NCBI RefSeq assembly: GCF_004005965.1 | Contig: NZ_SACY01000002.1 | Span: 62,001-126,000, forward strand | DNA from: Sandaracinomonas limnophila | GTDB taxonomy: Bacteria > Bacteroidota > Bacteroidia > Cytophagales > Spirosomataceae | Reading direction: 5' to 3' | Length of the DNA stretch: 64,000 nucleotides | In this document: piece after piece, positions 27,364 to 34,770 of the stretch | Layout of the letters: every line of letters begins with the position of its first letter | Numbering within the stretch: position 1 is the first letter of the stretch | Notes under the pieces: generated by a model | What the model was told of the DNA's origin: nothing | What the model saw: the letters and a program-made list of their open reading frames with translations, nothing else | Database searches by the model: none | Position numbers and translations under genes: made by a program

Positions 27364-28692
27364 TTGAAAAATTACACCTGCTTTCTCTTTATTTTATTTT
27401 TGATTGGATTCGGAACGCAAACGAATGCCCAAATAAAATCGCTTGAATGGAAACCAGCAGGAGCAAATCTTTTACGTAGTAGGTTAAACTTAGAGACGCT
27501 ACAGGAGGAAATGGAAATTAGTTCCTCCAATTGGAAAGCCGTATCAAATTTTGAAATAGATTCAGAAGAATTACAAGCACTGAAAACCAAATATTATTTT
27601 GGTGACCCATTTATCTTGACAAATCATACCATTCGCTTTGTTATTCAAGGAACTGGAATGGTATTTGACTACGATACTATTCGTAAATCGCTCAAACGGA
27701 TTGACAAAACGATTCACAGTGGCTACAATTTTTCTGCCAGTAGATTTTACCGAAATAATATCCTATTTTCTGTAGGCGGAGGCGGTTTTTGGAATTATAA
27801 TCCACGAATTACCTACTTTGATGATAAAACCTCTAAAGAATGGGAATTGTATAGGCCCAAAAATGAAGGCCCTGCTATTATTGAGGAGGGTTACCAAGGG
27901 TACTCCAAAAAGGCAGATGCTTTTTTTTCAGGAGGAGGACTGAAAAAGAATTTCTTAGAAAATGAAGAATTTGAATACCAAAAAGATTTTTACTCCTTTG
28001 ATTTCAAAAGTAAATCCTGGAATAATTTAGGGGAAATAAATGCCAAATTAAAAGTTAAACAATCCACCACCATTTTTTGGAATGGTACACATTTTGTGCA
28101 ATTTGGACGCGATAAGGTTTATTTGATCAACCCAATAGAAAATAAAGTTTTCGTTTACCAAGACAATGCAACCTATTTTGAGGAGGGCAATCATTACTTT
28201 ATAAAAAATGATACCATTTTTTATACCAAACCACAAAACCTTAACAGTCCCTTATTCATCATTCCAGTGAATGAGTTACTTAAAAAATCGACCTATGTTG
28301 GAGAATTTTATTCCAAGGATTTTACTTTTGAAATCATCCTCATTATTCTCCTCATTTCCCTTTCCGTTATTTTGTTTATTAAATGGAAAAAGAAAAAACA
28401 TAAAACTTTAGATGAAACGGAAAAGAAGGTATTGAATTACTTTTTGAAATCTTCCAACAAATCTATTACCACCATTGATTTGAACGAAATACTTGACTGC
28501 GCCCATAAATCTCAAGAAAGTCAGAGAAGGGCCCGACACATTACCATCAACCAAATAAATGATTTCTTAGAACAGGAATTTCAAATTCAACAGGCCATAG
28601 AAAGAATCCCTTCTGAAGATGACAAACGAATCATTCATTACCAATTGAAAAAAGGGATTGAACAAAAAATTGAAAAGATTTTAGAAATATAA
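27364..28692 (+). CDS. Single-pass membrane sensor-like protein with C-terminal QR/DKR domain (paralog 2)
   Basis: 442 residues read from a TTG start that gives a good signal peptide (KNYTCFLFILFLIGFGTQTNAQ). Extracytoplasmic region to about residue 315 with strand-rich, kelch-like repeats (LFSVGGGGFWNYNPRITYFDD, KNEGPAIIEEGYQGYS), one membrane helix at about 321-340, a Lys-rich stop-transfer, and a cytoplasmic domain of about 90 residues with ESQRRARHITINQIN and SEDDKRIIHYQL. The layout and several motifs match the 455-residue protein at 15486, including the GGxGFW segment and NxGPA. It is divergent from the T9SS cargo gene and could control it. Function is unproven. Confidence 0.6.
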   Translation: MKNYTCFLFILFLIGFGTQTNAQIKSLEWKPAGANLLRSRLNLETLQEEMEISSSNWKAVSNFEIDSEELQALKTKYYFGDPFILTNHTIRFVIQGTGMVFDYDTIRKSLKRIDKTIHSGYNFSASRFYRNNILFSVGGGGFWNYNPRITYFDDKTSKEWELYRPKNEGPAIIEEGYQGYSKKADAFFSGGGLKKNFLENEEFEYQKDFYSFDFKSKSWNNLGEINAKLKVKQSTTIFWNGTHFVQFGRDKVYLINPIENKVFVYQDNATYFEEGNHYFIKNDTIFYTKPQNLNSPLFIIPVNELLKKSTYVGEFYSKDFTFEIILIILLISLSVILFIKWKKKKHKTLDETEKKVLNYFLKSSNKSITTIDLNEILDCAHKSQESQRRARHITINQINDFLEQEFQIQQAIERIPSEDDKRIIHYQLKKGIEQKIEKILEI

Positions 28693-28774
28693 TTTTTTGG
28701 ACAAACCATAGGTCCTTGAGTCCTACTGCAAAGAATTTGGGATAAATTAGTACTTCTAAAGTAATTTTGAATTA

Positions 28775-29824
28775 TCAAAAATAGGTTTTTACAGCAAACT
28801 CAAATTGATTTATGAATATTTTTTTAATTGAATTAATATTTGTTTGTTCATAAAATATAAGCAATGCTTTTTTATAGTCTATCGAATCTACAGTTCTGAA
28901 GGAAATAGGACAAAAATGGTTGAAAATCAGGATTGCATTGCTTATTATTCTTGCTGTACGTTTATTCCCATCAGAAAACGGTTGAATGTAAGAAATCAGA
29001 ATCAAAGCTAATAAGGCTTTTTCAAATACATTTGTCTTTGAATTAATTAACTCGCACATTTGAACTAACGCTTCTTTAATTTGAAATTCATTTTCTAAAG
29101 GAGTATAATTTGTTCCAGAAATACCAACTCTCCTTTTTCTAATATTCCTATTGATATCCAAATTTTTCACAAGTAAGGTATGAATATCCTCAATGGTTGC
29201 AACCGAAAGTGGTTCAATATAAGTAGGATTACTAACTATAAAATCTATTGCTTCTTTATGATTCAAAAGCATTTGGGCCTCCGCTTGTGTTTTTCCTGAA
29301 GCAGTTTCCTTTTCTTTTAAAAGTAGTTCAGTTTCTAACAAGGAATACGTATTTCCCTCAATTTGAGAAGATTTCCATGACAAATCAATTGCCAGCCTTT
29401 CCATCTCCAAATGATATTCGCTTGGAGAAAGTTCAGATATATTCTTTAGAAATTTTTCTTGCAAACCCTCTAATTTCAATATTTCATCTTTTGTAAATAA
29501 TGAAATATTAACAAGAATTTCTGAAATTAAATCAAGATTAAAGCTTTTCTGAATGATTCGATCATCTATTTCCTTTTCAAAATACTTCGATGGGTCAATG
29601 GGTCTAATAACATCAAAAACAGGGCTAATCTCATATTTAGTCCCCTTTAATTTACCCGTGGAATAAACTATACCCTCTGCAATAAGGGCTTGAAGCAATC
29701 TTTTTAAGGTTGCAATGCTAATCTCCTCAGCAATCCCCAAAAGAATTTCTTGGGAAGTACACTTGGGATTTATTTTGATAAATTCAATTACCTGATCTGA
29801 ATAAAAGCTTTTATTTCTTGCCAT
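28775..29824 (-). CDS. Fic-domain protein with N-terminal wHTH; catalytic His replaced by Gln
   Basis: 349 residues. Residues 1-65 form a winged-helix-like domain (a SQEILLGI... ATLKRLLQALIAEGIVY pattern). The class II inhibitory motif SSQIEGN is at 152-158, with Ser152, Glu156 and Gly157 fitting [S/T]xxxE[G/N]. The Fic motif reads IQPFSDGNKRTARI at about 280-293: the invariant catalytic His of HxFx(D/E)GNxRxxR is Gln281, encoded by CAA, while Phe, Asp, Gly-Asn and both Arg remain. Fic enzymes transfer AMP or other nucleotides to protein hydroxyls; without the His this one may be inactive, regulatory, or a different activity. A symmetric repeat array lies just upstream and suggests autoregulation by the wHTH. 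Confidence 0.85.
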   Translation of the reverse strand: MARNKSFYSDQVIEFIKINPKCTSQEILLGIAEEISIATLKRLLQALIAEGIVYSTGKLKGTKYEISPVFDVIRPIDPSKYFEKEIDDRIIQKSFNLDLISEILVNISLFTKDEILKLEGLQEKFLKNISELSPSEYHLEMERLAIDLSWKSSQIEGNTYSLLETELLLKEKETASGKTQAEAQMLLNHKEAIDFIVSNPTYIEPLSVATIEDIHTLLVKNLDINRNIRKRRVGISGTNYTPLENEFQIKEALVQMCELINSKTNVFEKALLALILISYIQPFSDGNKRTARIISNAILIFNHFCPISFRTVDSIDYKKALLIFYEQTNINSIKKIFINQFEFAVKTYF

Positions 29825-29834
29825 GACCTTATAT

Positions 29835-29910
29835 TATAGCTCATTATAATTAAATATAAAGCTCAAATATACTAAAATGTGAGCTATATTATCCTACCAC
29901 TTGAGCTATA
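29835..29910. promoter_or_regulatory. Four-site symmetric operator (AGCTCA/TGAGCT) over the Fic gene promoter
   Basis: AGCTCA occurs at 29838-29843 and 29860-29865, and its reverse complement TGAGCT at 29880-29885 and 29902-29907. The outer pair and the inner pair share the same centre (29872.5) and each same-strand pair is 22 bp apart. On the minus strand a TATATTTG (-7 type) at 29864-29871 overlaps the second site. The array begins 11 bp from the Fic start codon, so binding should block transcription. Confidence 0.65.
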
Positions 29911-29935
29911 TTTTAATTAAAACAATTCCTAAACT

Positions 29936-31189
29936 TTACAATCTCGCATCCACCATCTCTCTATCCAAGAAGGATTTGATGTCAAAAATAACTACTGAAC
30001 TTTTAGAAAAATCTGGGAAATTTAATTGGAGAAACTCCTTGTGAGAAACCGCCAAGACAATGGCGTCGTATTGTGTATGGATAGCATCTAACAAATTGAT
30101 GCCGTATTCTTCCTTCACCAACTGTTTATCGGCATGTGGATCATAGCCATGCACTTCTAAGCCAAACTGTTGCAATTCGGTGAAAATATCCACCACCTTT
30201 GAGTTGCGGATATCCGGACAATTTTCTTTGAACGTAACGCCCAAGATTAAAGCCTTTGAACCCTTGATGGCAATACCCTTTTGGATCATCAGCTTGACCA
30301 CCTTATTGGCCACGAACATGCCCATGTTGTCGTTTACGCGTCGGCCCGACAAAATCACTTGCGGATAATAGCCCAAGCTTTCTGCCTTATGTGCCAAGTA
30401 ATAAGGATCCACACCAATGCAGTGTCCGCCTACTAGTCCCGGTTTATAAGGTAAGAAATTCCATTTGGTACTGGCGGCATCCAGCACATCGTGCGTATCG
30501 ATACCGATGCGGTCGAAGATGAGAGCCAATTCATTCACGAAAGAGATATTCACATCGCGCTGTGCGTTTTCAATCGCCTTGCTTGCCTCCGCCACTTTGA
30601 TGCTTTGGGCTTTGAAAGTTCCGGCGGTAATGATGCTTGCATACAATTGATCCACCTCTTCGGCAATGGCAAGATTAGAGCCTGAAGTCACCTTTTTGAT
30701 TTTGGTTAGGGTATTTATTTTATCGCCCGGATTGATGCGTTCTGGGGAATAGCCGCAAAAAAAGTCCTGGTTAAATTTAAGTCCCGACACTGCTTCCAGC
30801 ACCGGCACGCAATCCTCCTCGGTACAGCCCGGATACACGGTAGATTCGTAGATGACGATGTCCCCACGTTTCAACACCTTACCCAACATCTCAGAAGCCT
30901 TTTTCAGCGGACCTAAGTCCGGCGCTTTGAACTGATCGATTGGTGTTGGCACAGTCACGATATATATTTGAGCCGATTTCAAATCCTCGGCATCAGATGA
31001 AAACGTCAAGAGTTTTGCCGCAGCAATCTCCTCCGAAGAAGACTCCAAGGTACGGTCCACGCCCTGCATCAATTCCTGGATACGCCCCTTATCGATATCA
31101 AATCCAAGGGTATCATACTTCTTCCCGAACTCCACGGCAAGAGGCAAACCCACATACCCTAAACCAATAATTGCAATTTTCTTAGACAT
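29936..31189 (-). CDS. UDP-N-acetylglucosamine 6-dehydrogenase (WbpA/TviB-type)
   Basis: 417 residues from the ATG at 31187-31189; a longer frame would add 25 residues from an intergenic repeat and is rejected. N-terminal Rossmann motif IGLGYVGLP at about 8-16, STVYPGCTEE near 115, and the catalytic cysteine in GLVGGHCIGVDPYYLA near 260. This GGHC pattern marks the UDP-HexNAc 6-dehydrogenases (WbpA, TviB, WecC) rather than UDP-glucose dehydrogenase. It oxidises UDP-GlcNAc to UDP-GlcNAcA, the substrate for the WbpB/D/E set at 47377-49962, although it lies 10 kb away across the accessory island. G+C is visibly higher than in its neighbours. Confidence 0.86.
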   Translation of the reverse strand: MSKKIAIIGLGYVGLPLAVEFGKKYDTLGFDIDKGRIQELMQGVDRTLESSSEEIAAAKLLTFSSDAEDLKSAQIYIVTVPTPIDQFKAPDLGPLKKASEMLGKVLKRGDIVIYESTVYPGCTEEDCVPVLEAVSGLKFNQDFFCGYSPERINPGDKINTLTKIKKVTSGSNLAIAEEVDQLYASIITAGTFKAQSIKVAEASKAIENAQRDVNISFVNELALIFDRIGIDTHDVLDAASTKWNFLPYKPGLVGGHCIGVDPYYLAHKAESLGYYPQVILSGRRVNDNMGMFVANKVVKLMIQKGIAIKGSKALILGVTFKENCPDIRNSKVVDIFTELQQFGLEVHGYDPHADKQLVKEEYGINLLDAIHTQYDAIVLAVSHKEFLQLNFPDFSKSSVVIFDIKSFLDREMVDARL

Positions 31190-31202
31190 GTTGCAAGTTA
31201 AT

Positions 31203-31262
31203 AAAAAAGGACCACAGATTATAACCGCAGATGGCGCTGATGAAACTGATTGCGCTGATTTC
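31203..31262. repeat. Dispersed intergenic repeat with GCGCTGAT words
   Basis: The leader of the UDP-GlcNAc dehydrogenase gene contains GGACCACAGATTATAACCGC followed by two GCGCTGAT words 18 bp apart. Related words (GACCACACTAAT, ACGCTGATTAGATT, TTGCGTTAATCTG) recur at 32880-32925 and 61296-61399. This is the style of dispersed, non-coding repeats common in Bacteroidota intergenic regions. It has been read through in the longer dehydrogenase frame, which is why the internal ATG is preferred. Confidence 0.45.
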
Positions 31263-31315
31263 ATTTTGTAGCATTAAATTATATGCAAAAAAATATAACA
31301 ATGAAAATATTTGTA

Positions 31316-31341
31316 AAATTATATGTATTTAAATATATTTT
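31316..31341. repeat. 26-bp direct repeat, left copy
   Basis: A 26-bp AT-rich word starting AAATTATATGTATTTAAATA is found here, upstream of the HipB-like gene, and again at 36406-36431 with one mismatch (T to C in ATATGTAT). Both are in the same orientation and enclose the HipBST, ATPase and Fic genes. A shorter related word, AAATTATATGC, is at 31276-31286. Confidence 0.5.
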
Positions 31342-31376
31342 ACTAATTTTACAAAAATTGACTGCAAAAGCATATA

Positions 31377-31601
31377 ATGAAGACATTAGATACATTTCTA
31401 AAAGAGAAGCGCAAACAAGCAGGACTCACACAAATGGAATTTGCGGAACGCGCAGGAGTTGCGCTGACTGTCATTCGAAAGATAGAGCAAGGAAAAGGAA
31501 ATTTGAATTTAGAAAAGGTAAATCATGTCCTTTCTATGTTTGGACACATATTAGCTCCTATTTCAAACAAAGAAATTGACCCTGTAGAAACTAACAGATG
31601 A
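31377..31601 (+). CDS. XRE-family antitoxin/repressor, HipB-like
   Basis: 74 residues. Residues about 8-62 are a Cro/C1-type helix-turn-helix: KRKQAGLTQMEFAERAGVALTVIRKIEQGK contains the expected Q-x-E-x-A turn and the recognition helix. It is the antitoxin/repressor of the HipBST-type cassette and should bind the AT-rich leader containing repeated AAATTATATG words. Its stop overlaps the next start by 4 bp (ATGA). Divergent from the UDP-GlcNAc dehydrogenase gene. Confidence 0.88.
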   Translation: MKTLDTFLKEKRKQAGLTQMEFAERAGVALTVIRKIEQGKGNLNLEKVNHVLSMFGHILAPISNKEIDPVETNR

Positions 31602-31930
31602 GAAGTGCAGAAATATATTATCAGGAAATACTTGCCGGTATCCTTACAGAAACGGATGAGGGTTATTTTATCTTCCGATATGACGAACAATACGTGTTAC
31701 AATATCCCAAGAAATTTTTAACCTTTACAATGCCTGTTAGTAAATTTTCTTATCGTGAGAAATATTTATTTTCATTTTTCGAAGGACTTATACCTGAAGG
31801 TTGGCTATTGGATGTTGCAAAGGAGCATTATAAAATTAACCCCAACGATCGAATGGGTTTATTATTAGCTTGTTGCCAAAATTGTATTGGAGCGGTGAGT
31901 GTTAAAGCAATTGAACAAACTAATGAATAG
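31598..31930 (+). CDS. HipS-like protein (HipA N-terminal subdomain 1 as a separate gene)
   Basis: 110 residues corresponding to the couple_hipA subdomain of HipA: AGILTETDEGYFIFRYDEQYV, LPEGWLL-like segment (GLIPEGWLLDVAKEH) and LLLACCQNCIGAVSV in place of the usual DxxGAV. In the tripartite HipBST systems this piece is encoded separately and acts as the antitoxin of the kinase. Overlaps hipB by 4 bp and hipT by 8 bp, so the three proteins are made in a coupled fashion. Confidence 0.82.
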   Translation: MRSAEIYYQEILAGILTETDEGYFIFRYDEQYVLQYPKKFLTFTMPVSKFSYREKYLFSFFEGLIPEGWLLDVAKEHYKINPNDRMGLLLACCQNCIGAVSVKAIEQTNE

Positions 31931-32867
31931 AAAATGCTTATACTGTTATGTGGAGTTATTGGATAACCATCTTGGTGATTATCATCCAAAATGTAGTAAT
32001 GCATTTTTCGGAAGTCCTGAGGCGCCCTTATTAAACTATTCATTAGATGAAATGCATAAGCTTGCCAAAGAAGTTGTAGTAAATCAAATCGCTGTACCGG
32101 GTGTTCAAGCAAAACTTTCATTAATGGATGAAACCATTGCAAATGAAAAACGAAAGCGATTAACTGTTATTGGCGCTTTAGGAGGTAATTATATTTTCAA
32201 GCCGCCTTCTGAATTTTATCCAGAAATGCCCGAAAACGAACATTTAACTATGAAAATTGCCTCTGAACTAGGAATTTATACAGTGCCATCAAGTTTAATC
32301 AGATTAAATTCGGGTGAATTAGCCTATATCACGAAACGAATTGATCGAACAATTGATGGCCAAAAGATTCACATGCTCGACATGTTTCAAATTACCGAGG
32401 CTGTTGATAAATACAAAAGTACGATGGAGCGAGTTGGGAAGGCCATAGGACAATATTCATCTGATACCTTATTAGATAAATTAAAATTATTTGAATTAAC
32501 TATTTTTTGCTTTTTGACAGGCAACAATGATATGCATTTAAAGAATTTTTCTATGATCTTGTCGAACGGCAAATGGAATATGGCCCCGGCCTATGATTTA
32601 TTGAATGTAAATTTGGCCAACCCAAAAGATAAAGAAGAGCTGGCTCTTAGTTTAGAAGGCAAAAAAAGAAAATTTTCCATCGTGCATTTTGAAAAATTTG
32701 GAGCAAACTTAGGGCTAAATAACAAACAAATACGAGGAGTATTTAAAAGATTTGAAACAAGTAAATCTAGCATACAAAATCATATAAACTTGTCCTTTTT
32801 GAGCAAGGAAAGTAAAGACAAATATTGGAATATTGTGGAGAAAAAGTTTAAGGCAATTGAAGCCTAA
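31923..32867 (+). CDS. HipT-like serine/threonine kinase toxin
   Basis: 314 residues from the ATG at 31923, which overlaps the HipS-like stop by 8 bp; the longer frame adds 8 residues without support. An N-terminal Cys/His knuckle (CLYCY ... HPKC, residues 3-26) is typical of Bacteroidota HipA-like kinases. GVQAKLSL near 65-72 is the nucleotide-binding loop. The catalytic centre NNDMHLKN (201-208) and the metal-binding Asp225 in APAYDLL are intact, so it should be an active kinase; characterised relatives phosphorylate aminoacyl-tRNA synthetases (HipA: GltX; HipT: TrpS). The target here is unknown. The split gene order B-S-T matches HipBST rather than classical HipBA. Confidence 0.85.
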   Translation: MNRKCLYCYVELLDNHLGDYHPKCSNAFFGSPEAPLLNYSLDEMHKLAKEVVVNQIAVPGVQAKLSLMDETIANEKRKRLTVIGALGGNYIFKPPSEFYPEMPENEHLTMKIASELGIYTVPSSLIRLNSGELAYITKRIDRTIDGQKIHMLDMFQITEAVDKYKSTMERVGKAIGQYSSDTLLDKLKLFELTIFCFLTGNNDMHLKNFSMILSNGKWNMAPAYDLLNVNLANPKDKEELALSLEGKKRKFSIVHFEKFGANLGLNNKQIRGVFKRFETSKSSIQNHINLSFLSKESKDKYWNIVEKKFKAIEA

Positions 32868-32875
32868 GGTAGTGC

Positions 32876-32893
32876 AGTGTGGACCACACTAAT
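32876..32893. repeat. Short palindrome shared with 61386-61399
   Basis: AGTGTGG and CCACACT (32876-32890) form a 15-bp palindrome around a single A. TGGACCACACTAAT at 32880-32893 is repeated exactly at 61386-61399, and ACTGCGCACC follows at 32945, a word also duplicated at 61251-61274. The two intergenic regions therefore share a small repeat family. Confidence 0.5.
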
Positions 32894-32964
32894 CTTGACC
32901 ACTAATTACGCTGATTAGATTGATTTTAAAGGATTATTGGATAAACTGCGCACCGAAATGCGTA

Positions 32965-34482
32965 CTAAATCTTATATGCTCTAATTATAGAAACCAAAAA
33001 AATTGGAAAAACCTTATCCAAGTTTCCATTTTTATTAGCCTCATGTATATATCGTTTCACAAACTCCTCCTTATCCTTAATCCCTGATTTCTTTATAATA
33101 TTTGGAATTATTTTCGAGGCATCGAGTTTAGATAATAATCTATCGTCTAATTCCGTAGATACAACTTTATCCAATAGGAATTCCAAAAATTGGTTCTTAC
33201 CTAATATATCCTTTTTGTTTTCTAAAATTGTTTCTAAGATAAAATCAGATACTTCTGAAGAGTTTTTATTTAATACAATCTCAAGTATTTCTCTGTCTAA
33301 TAAATAATTTTCAAGGCAATATTTATCTAAATGAATAAAATTTCTTTCCTCTGGAAATTCATTTCCCTGATTGTCACCATCTACTAAAAAAATAGTCTTG
33401 CCCCATTCCCCTATTTTTTTTGAAGATTTAAATAACGATTTTACATTACTACAATTTCCACATTTTACACAGGTTACTTCAGTTCCAATCTCCTTAGATA
33501 ACAAACTTATAATCAATTCATGAGTTGAATCTTCAACGAAAAAAGTCAACCTATCAAAGTCTCCAAGCTTAATAATTTCGGTAATTTCTCCAGCTAATAT
33601 TGTTTTGATCTTATCATTCGGTCTGTTGGATAAATCAATTTCTCCAGATTCATTCCAATATAAAAATTGAGTTTGTTGCAGAAAACTTTCCCAAAATATT
33701 ATTCTACTATGAGTTATAACAATTATCTGTTTACCAAAAGATTGTGAAAAATCAACAAAATAATTGAATAATTTCTCCTCCAAATGCCAATTTAAATGTG
33801 TTTCAGGCTCATCTATAAAAATTGTATCGCATAAATTTCGATTATCATATAGATTTAAAATTAAGGATAATATTTCTTGTTCTCCAAGTGAAATAGATTC
33901 GATAGGAACAATTCCCCGATTACCTTTATCCAATTTTATCTCTGGCCGTCCCAATTCTGATGACCAAGTTGCTATTAGATTATAACCATCAAATATTTTA
34001 CTTATAACTTGATTAAATTCTTCCGAAACCTCATTCATATTGACTTTCTGGTCACCACCTAATTTATTTTTTTCATTAAATGACCTATAAAATAATTCTC
34101 CTATTGAGGGATATGTTTTATAAGTATTGTCTTCAAATTGATTAAAAACAGACATATCCATATGAGATTGCGGCACCTGATTTTTTAAACTTTCAAGAAC
34201 GGCATTTATGTTGCGTTTTTCAGAATTCCTTTTCGGACTAATAAATATCGCTTTTAGTTCGGCATCTGCATTGCTAAACTTTAACTTTACATCACCTATT
34301 TCTTGACGCATTGGATGAGAACTCCCCCTATTTGCCATTGAAACGGCAATTGCCTGGACAAGTTTTGTTTTTAATGTCCCGTTTTCTCCGCTTATAATAT
34401 TAAGACCTGAATTGAAGTGAACTATTTTTTTAAATTTCCCTTCAACCATATCTACCTCTACAGATGTAATATATTGCACCAT
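32965..34482 (-). CDS. OLD-like AAA ATPase with C-terminal TOPRIM-type domain
   Basis: 505 residues. ATPase: Walker A GENGTLKT at 32-39, signature-like SLGEQE at 198-203, Walker B TIFIDEPETHL at 220-230 and the switch His in ITHSR at 256-260. Residues about 310-400 form a TOPRIM/DUF4435-like half: Glu317 in FFVEDSTHE, DxD-type LVDGDNQG (368, 370) and ENYLL at 391-395. This is the layout of OLD-family (overcoming lysogenisation defect) nucleases such as those in Gabija, Retron-Eco8 and PARIS-like defence systems, shortened relative to GajA. No UvrD-like partner is next to it, so it may act alone. Located between HipBST and the Fic gene. Confidence 0.78.
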   Translation of the reverse strand: MVQYITSVEVDMVEGKFKKIVHFNSGLNIISGENGTLKTKLVQAIAVSMANRGSSHPMRQEIGDVKLKFSNADAELKAIFISPKRNSEKRNINAVLESLKNQVPQSHMDMSVFNQFEDNTYKTYPSIGELFYRSFNEKNKLGGDQKVNMNEVSEEFNQVISKIFDGYNLIATWSSELGRPEIKLDKGNRGIVPIESISLGEQEILSLILNLYDNRNLCDTIFIDEPETHLNWHLEEKLFNYFVDFSQSFGKQIIVITHSRIIFWESFLQQTQFLYWNESGEIDLSNRPNDKIKTILAGEITEIIKLGDFDRLTFFVEDSTHELIISLLSKEIGTEVTCVKCGNCSNVKSLFKSSKKIGEWGKTIFLVDGDNQGNEFPEERNFIHLDKYCLENYLLDREILEIVLNKNSSEVSDFILETILENKKDILGKNQFLEFLLDKVVSTELDDRLLSKLDASKIIPNIIKKSGIKDKEEFVKRYIHEANKNGNLDKVFPIFLVSIIRAYKI

Positions 34483-34655
34483 TTTAAAAATATTTAATTA
34501 GATGATTAAAATTTCACCTAAACAATATAATTTAAAAAAAACTCATGAAAGAATTATTTAGGACTATTTCTTATCAATTTGATTTTTGATTTATTAAACT
34601 GCAGATCAAGTAATTTTTACAACAACATCTATTTTTGTTTTATTAACAAAATATT

Positions 34656-34758
34656 ATAATTTTGACACAGCGCGATTTTATAATTTTGACACAGCACGAT
34701 TTTATAATTTTGACACAGCACGATTTTATAATTTTGACACAGCACGATTTTATAATTT
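34656..34758. repeat. Four 24-bp direct repeats directly upstream of a Fic gene
   Basis: Unit TTGACACAGCACGATTTTAT plus AATT repeats with an exact 24-bp period (TGACACAG at 34663, 34687, 34711, 34735); the first copy has CGCG for CACG. Each unit contains TAATTTTG, which fits the -7 element TAnnTTTG, and a TTTG that could serve as the next -33 box. The array ends 12 bp before the ATG at 34771. It has no spacers, so it is not a CRISPR. Likely an iterated operator or promoter array. Confidence 0.8.
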
Positions 34759-34770
34759 AACAACAAGAAT

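Noticed and set aside
28693-28774. Rho-independent terminator between convergent genes
   Set aside because: Only a 4-bp GGAC/GTCC pair is visible; too weak to call.
29936-31264. Longer start for the UDP-GlcNAc 6-dehydrogenase
   Set aside because: The extra 25 residues come from an intergenic dispersed repeat, while the internal ATG begins directly at the Rossmann motif.
32965-34482. Full Gabija system
   Set aside because: The OLD-like protein is shorter than GajA and no UvrD-like GajB gene is adjacent.
34656-34758. CRISPR array
   Set aside because: The four 24-bp units follow one another directly with no spacers, and no cas genes are nearby.
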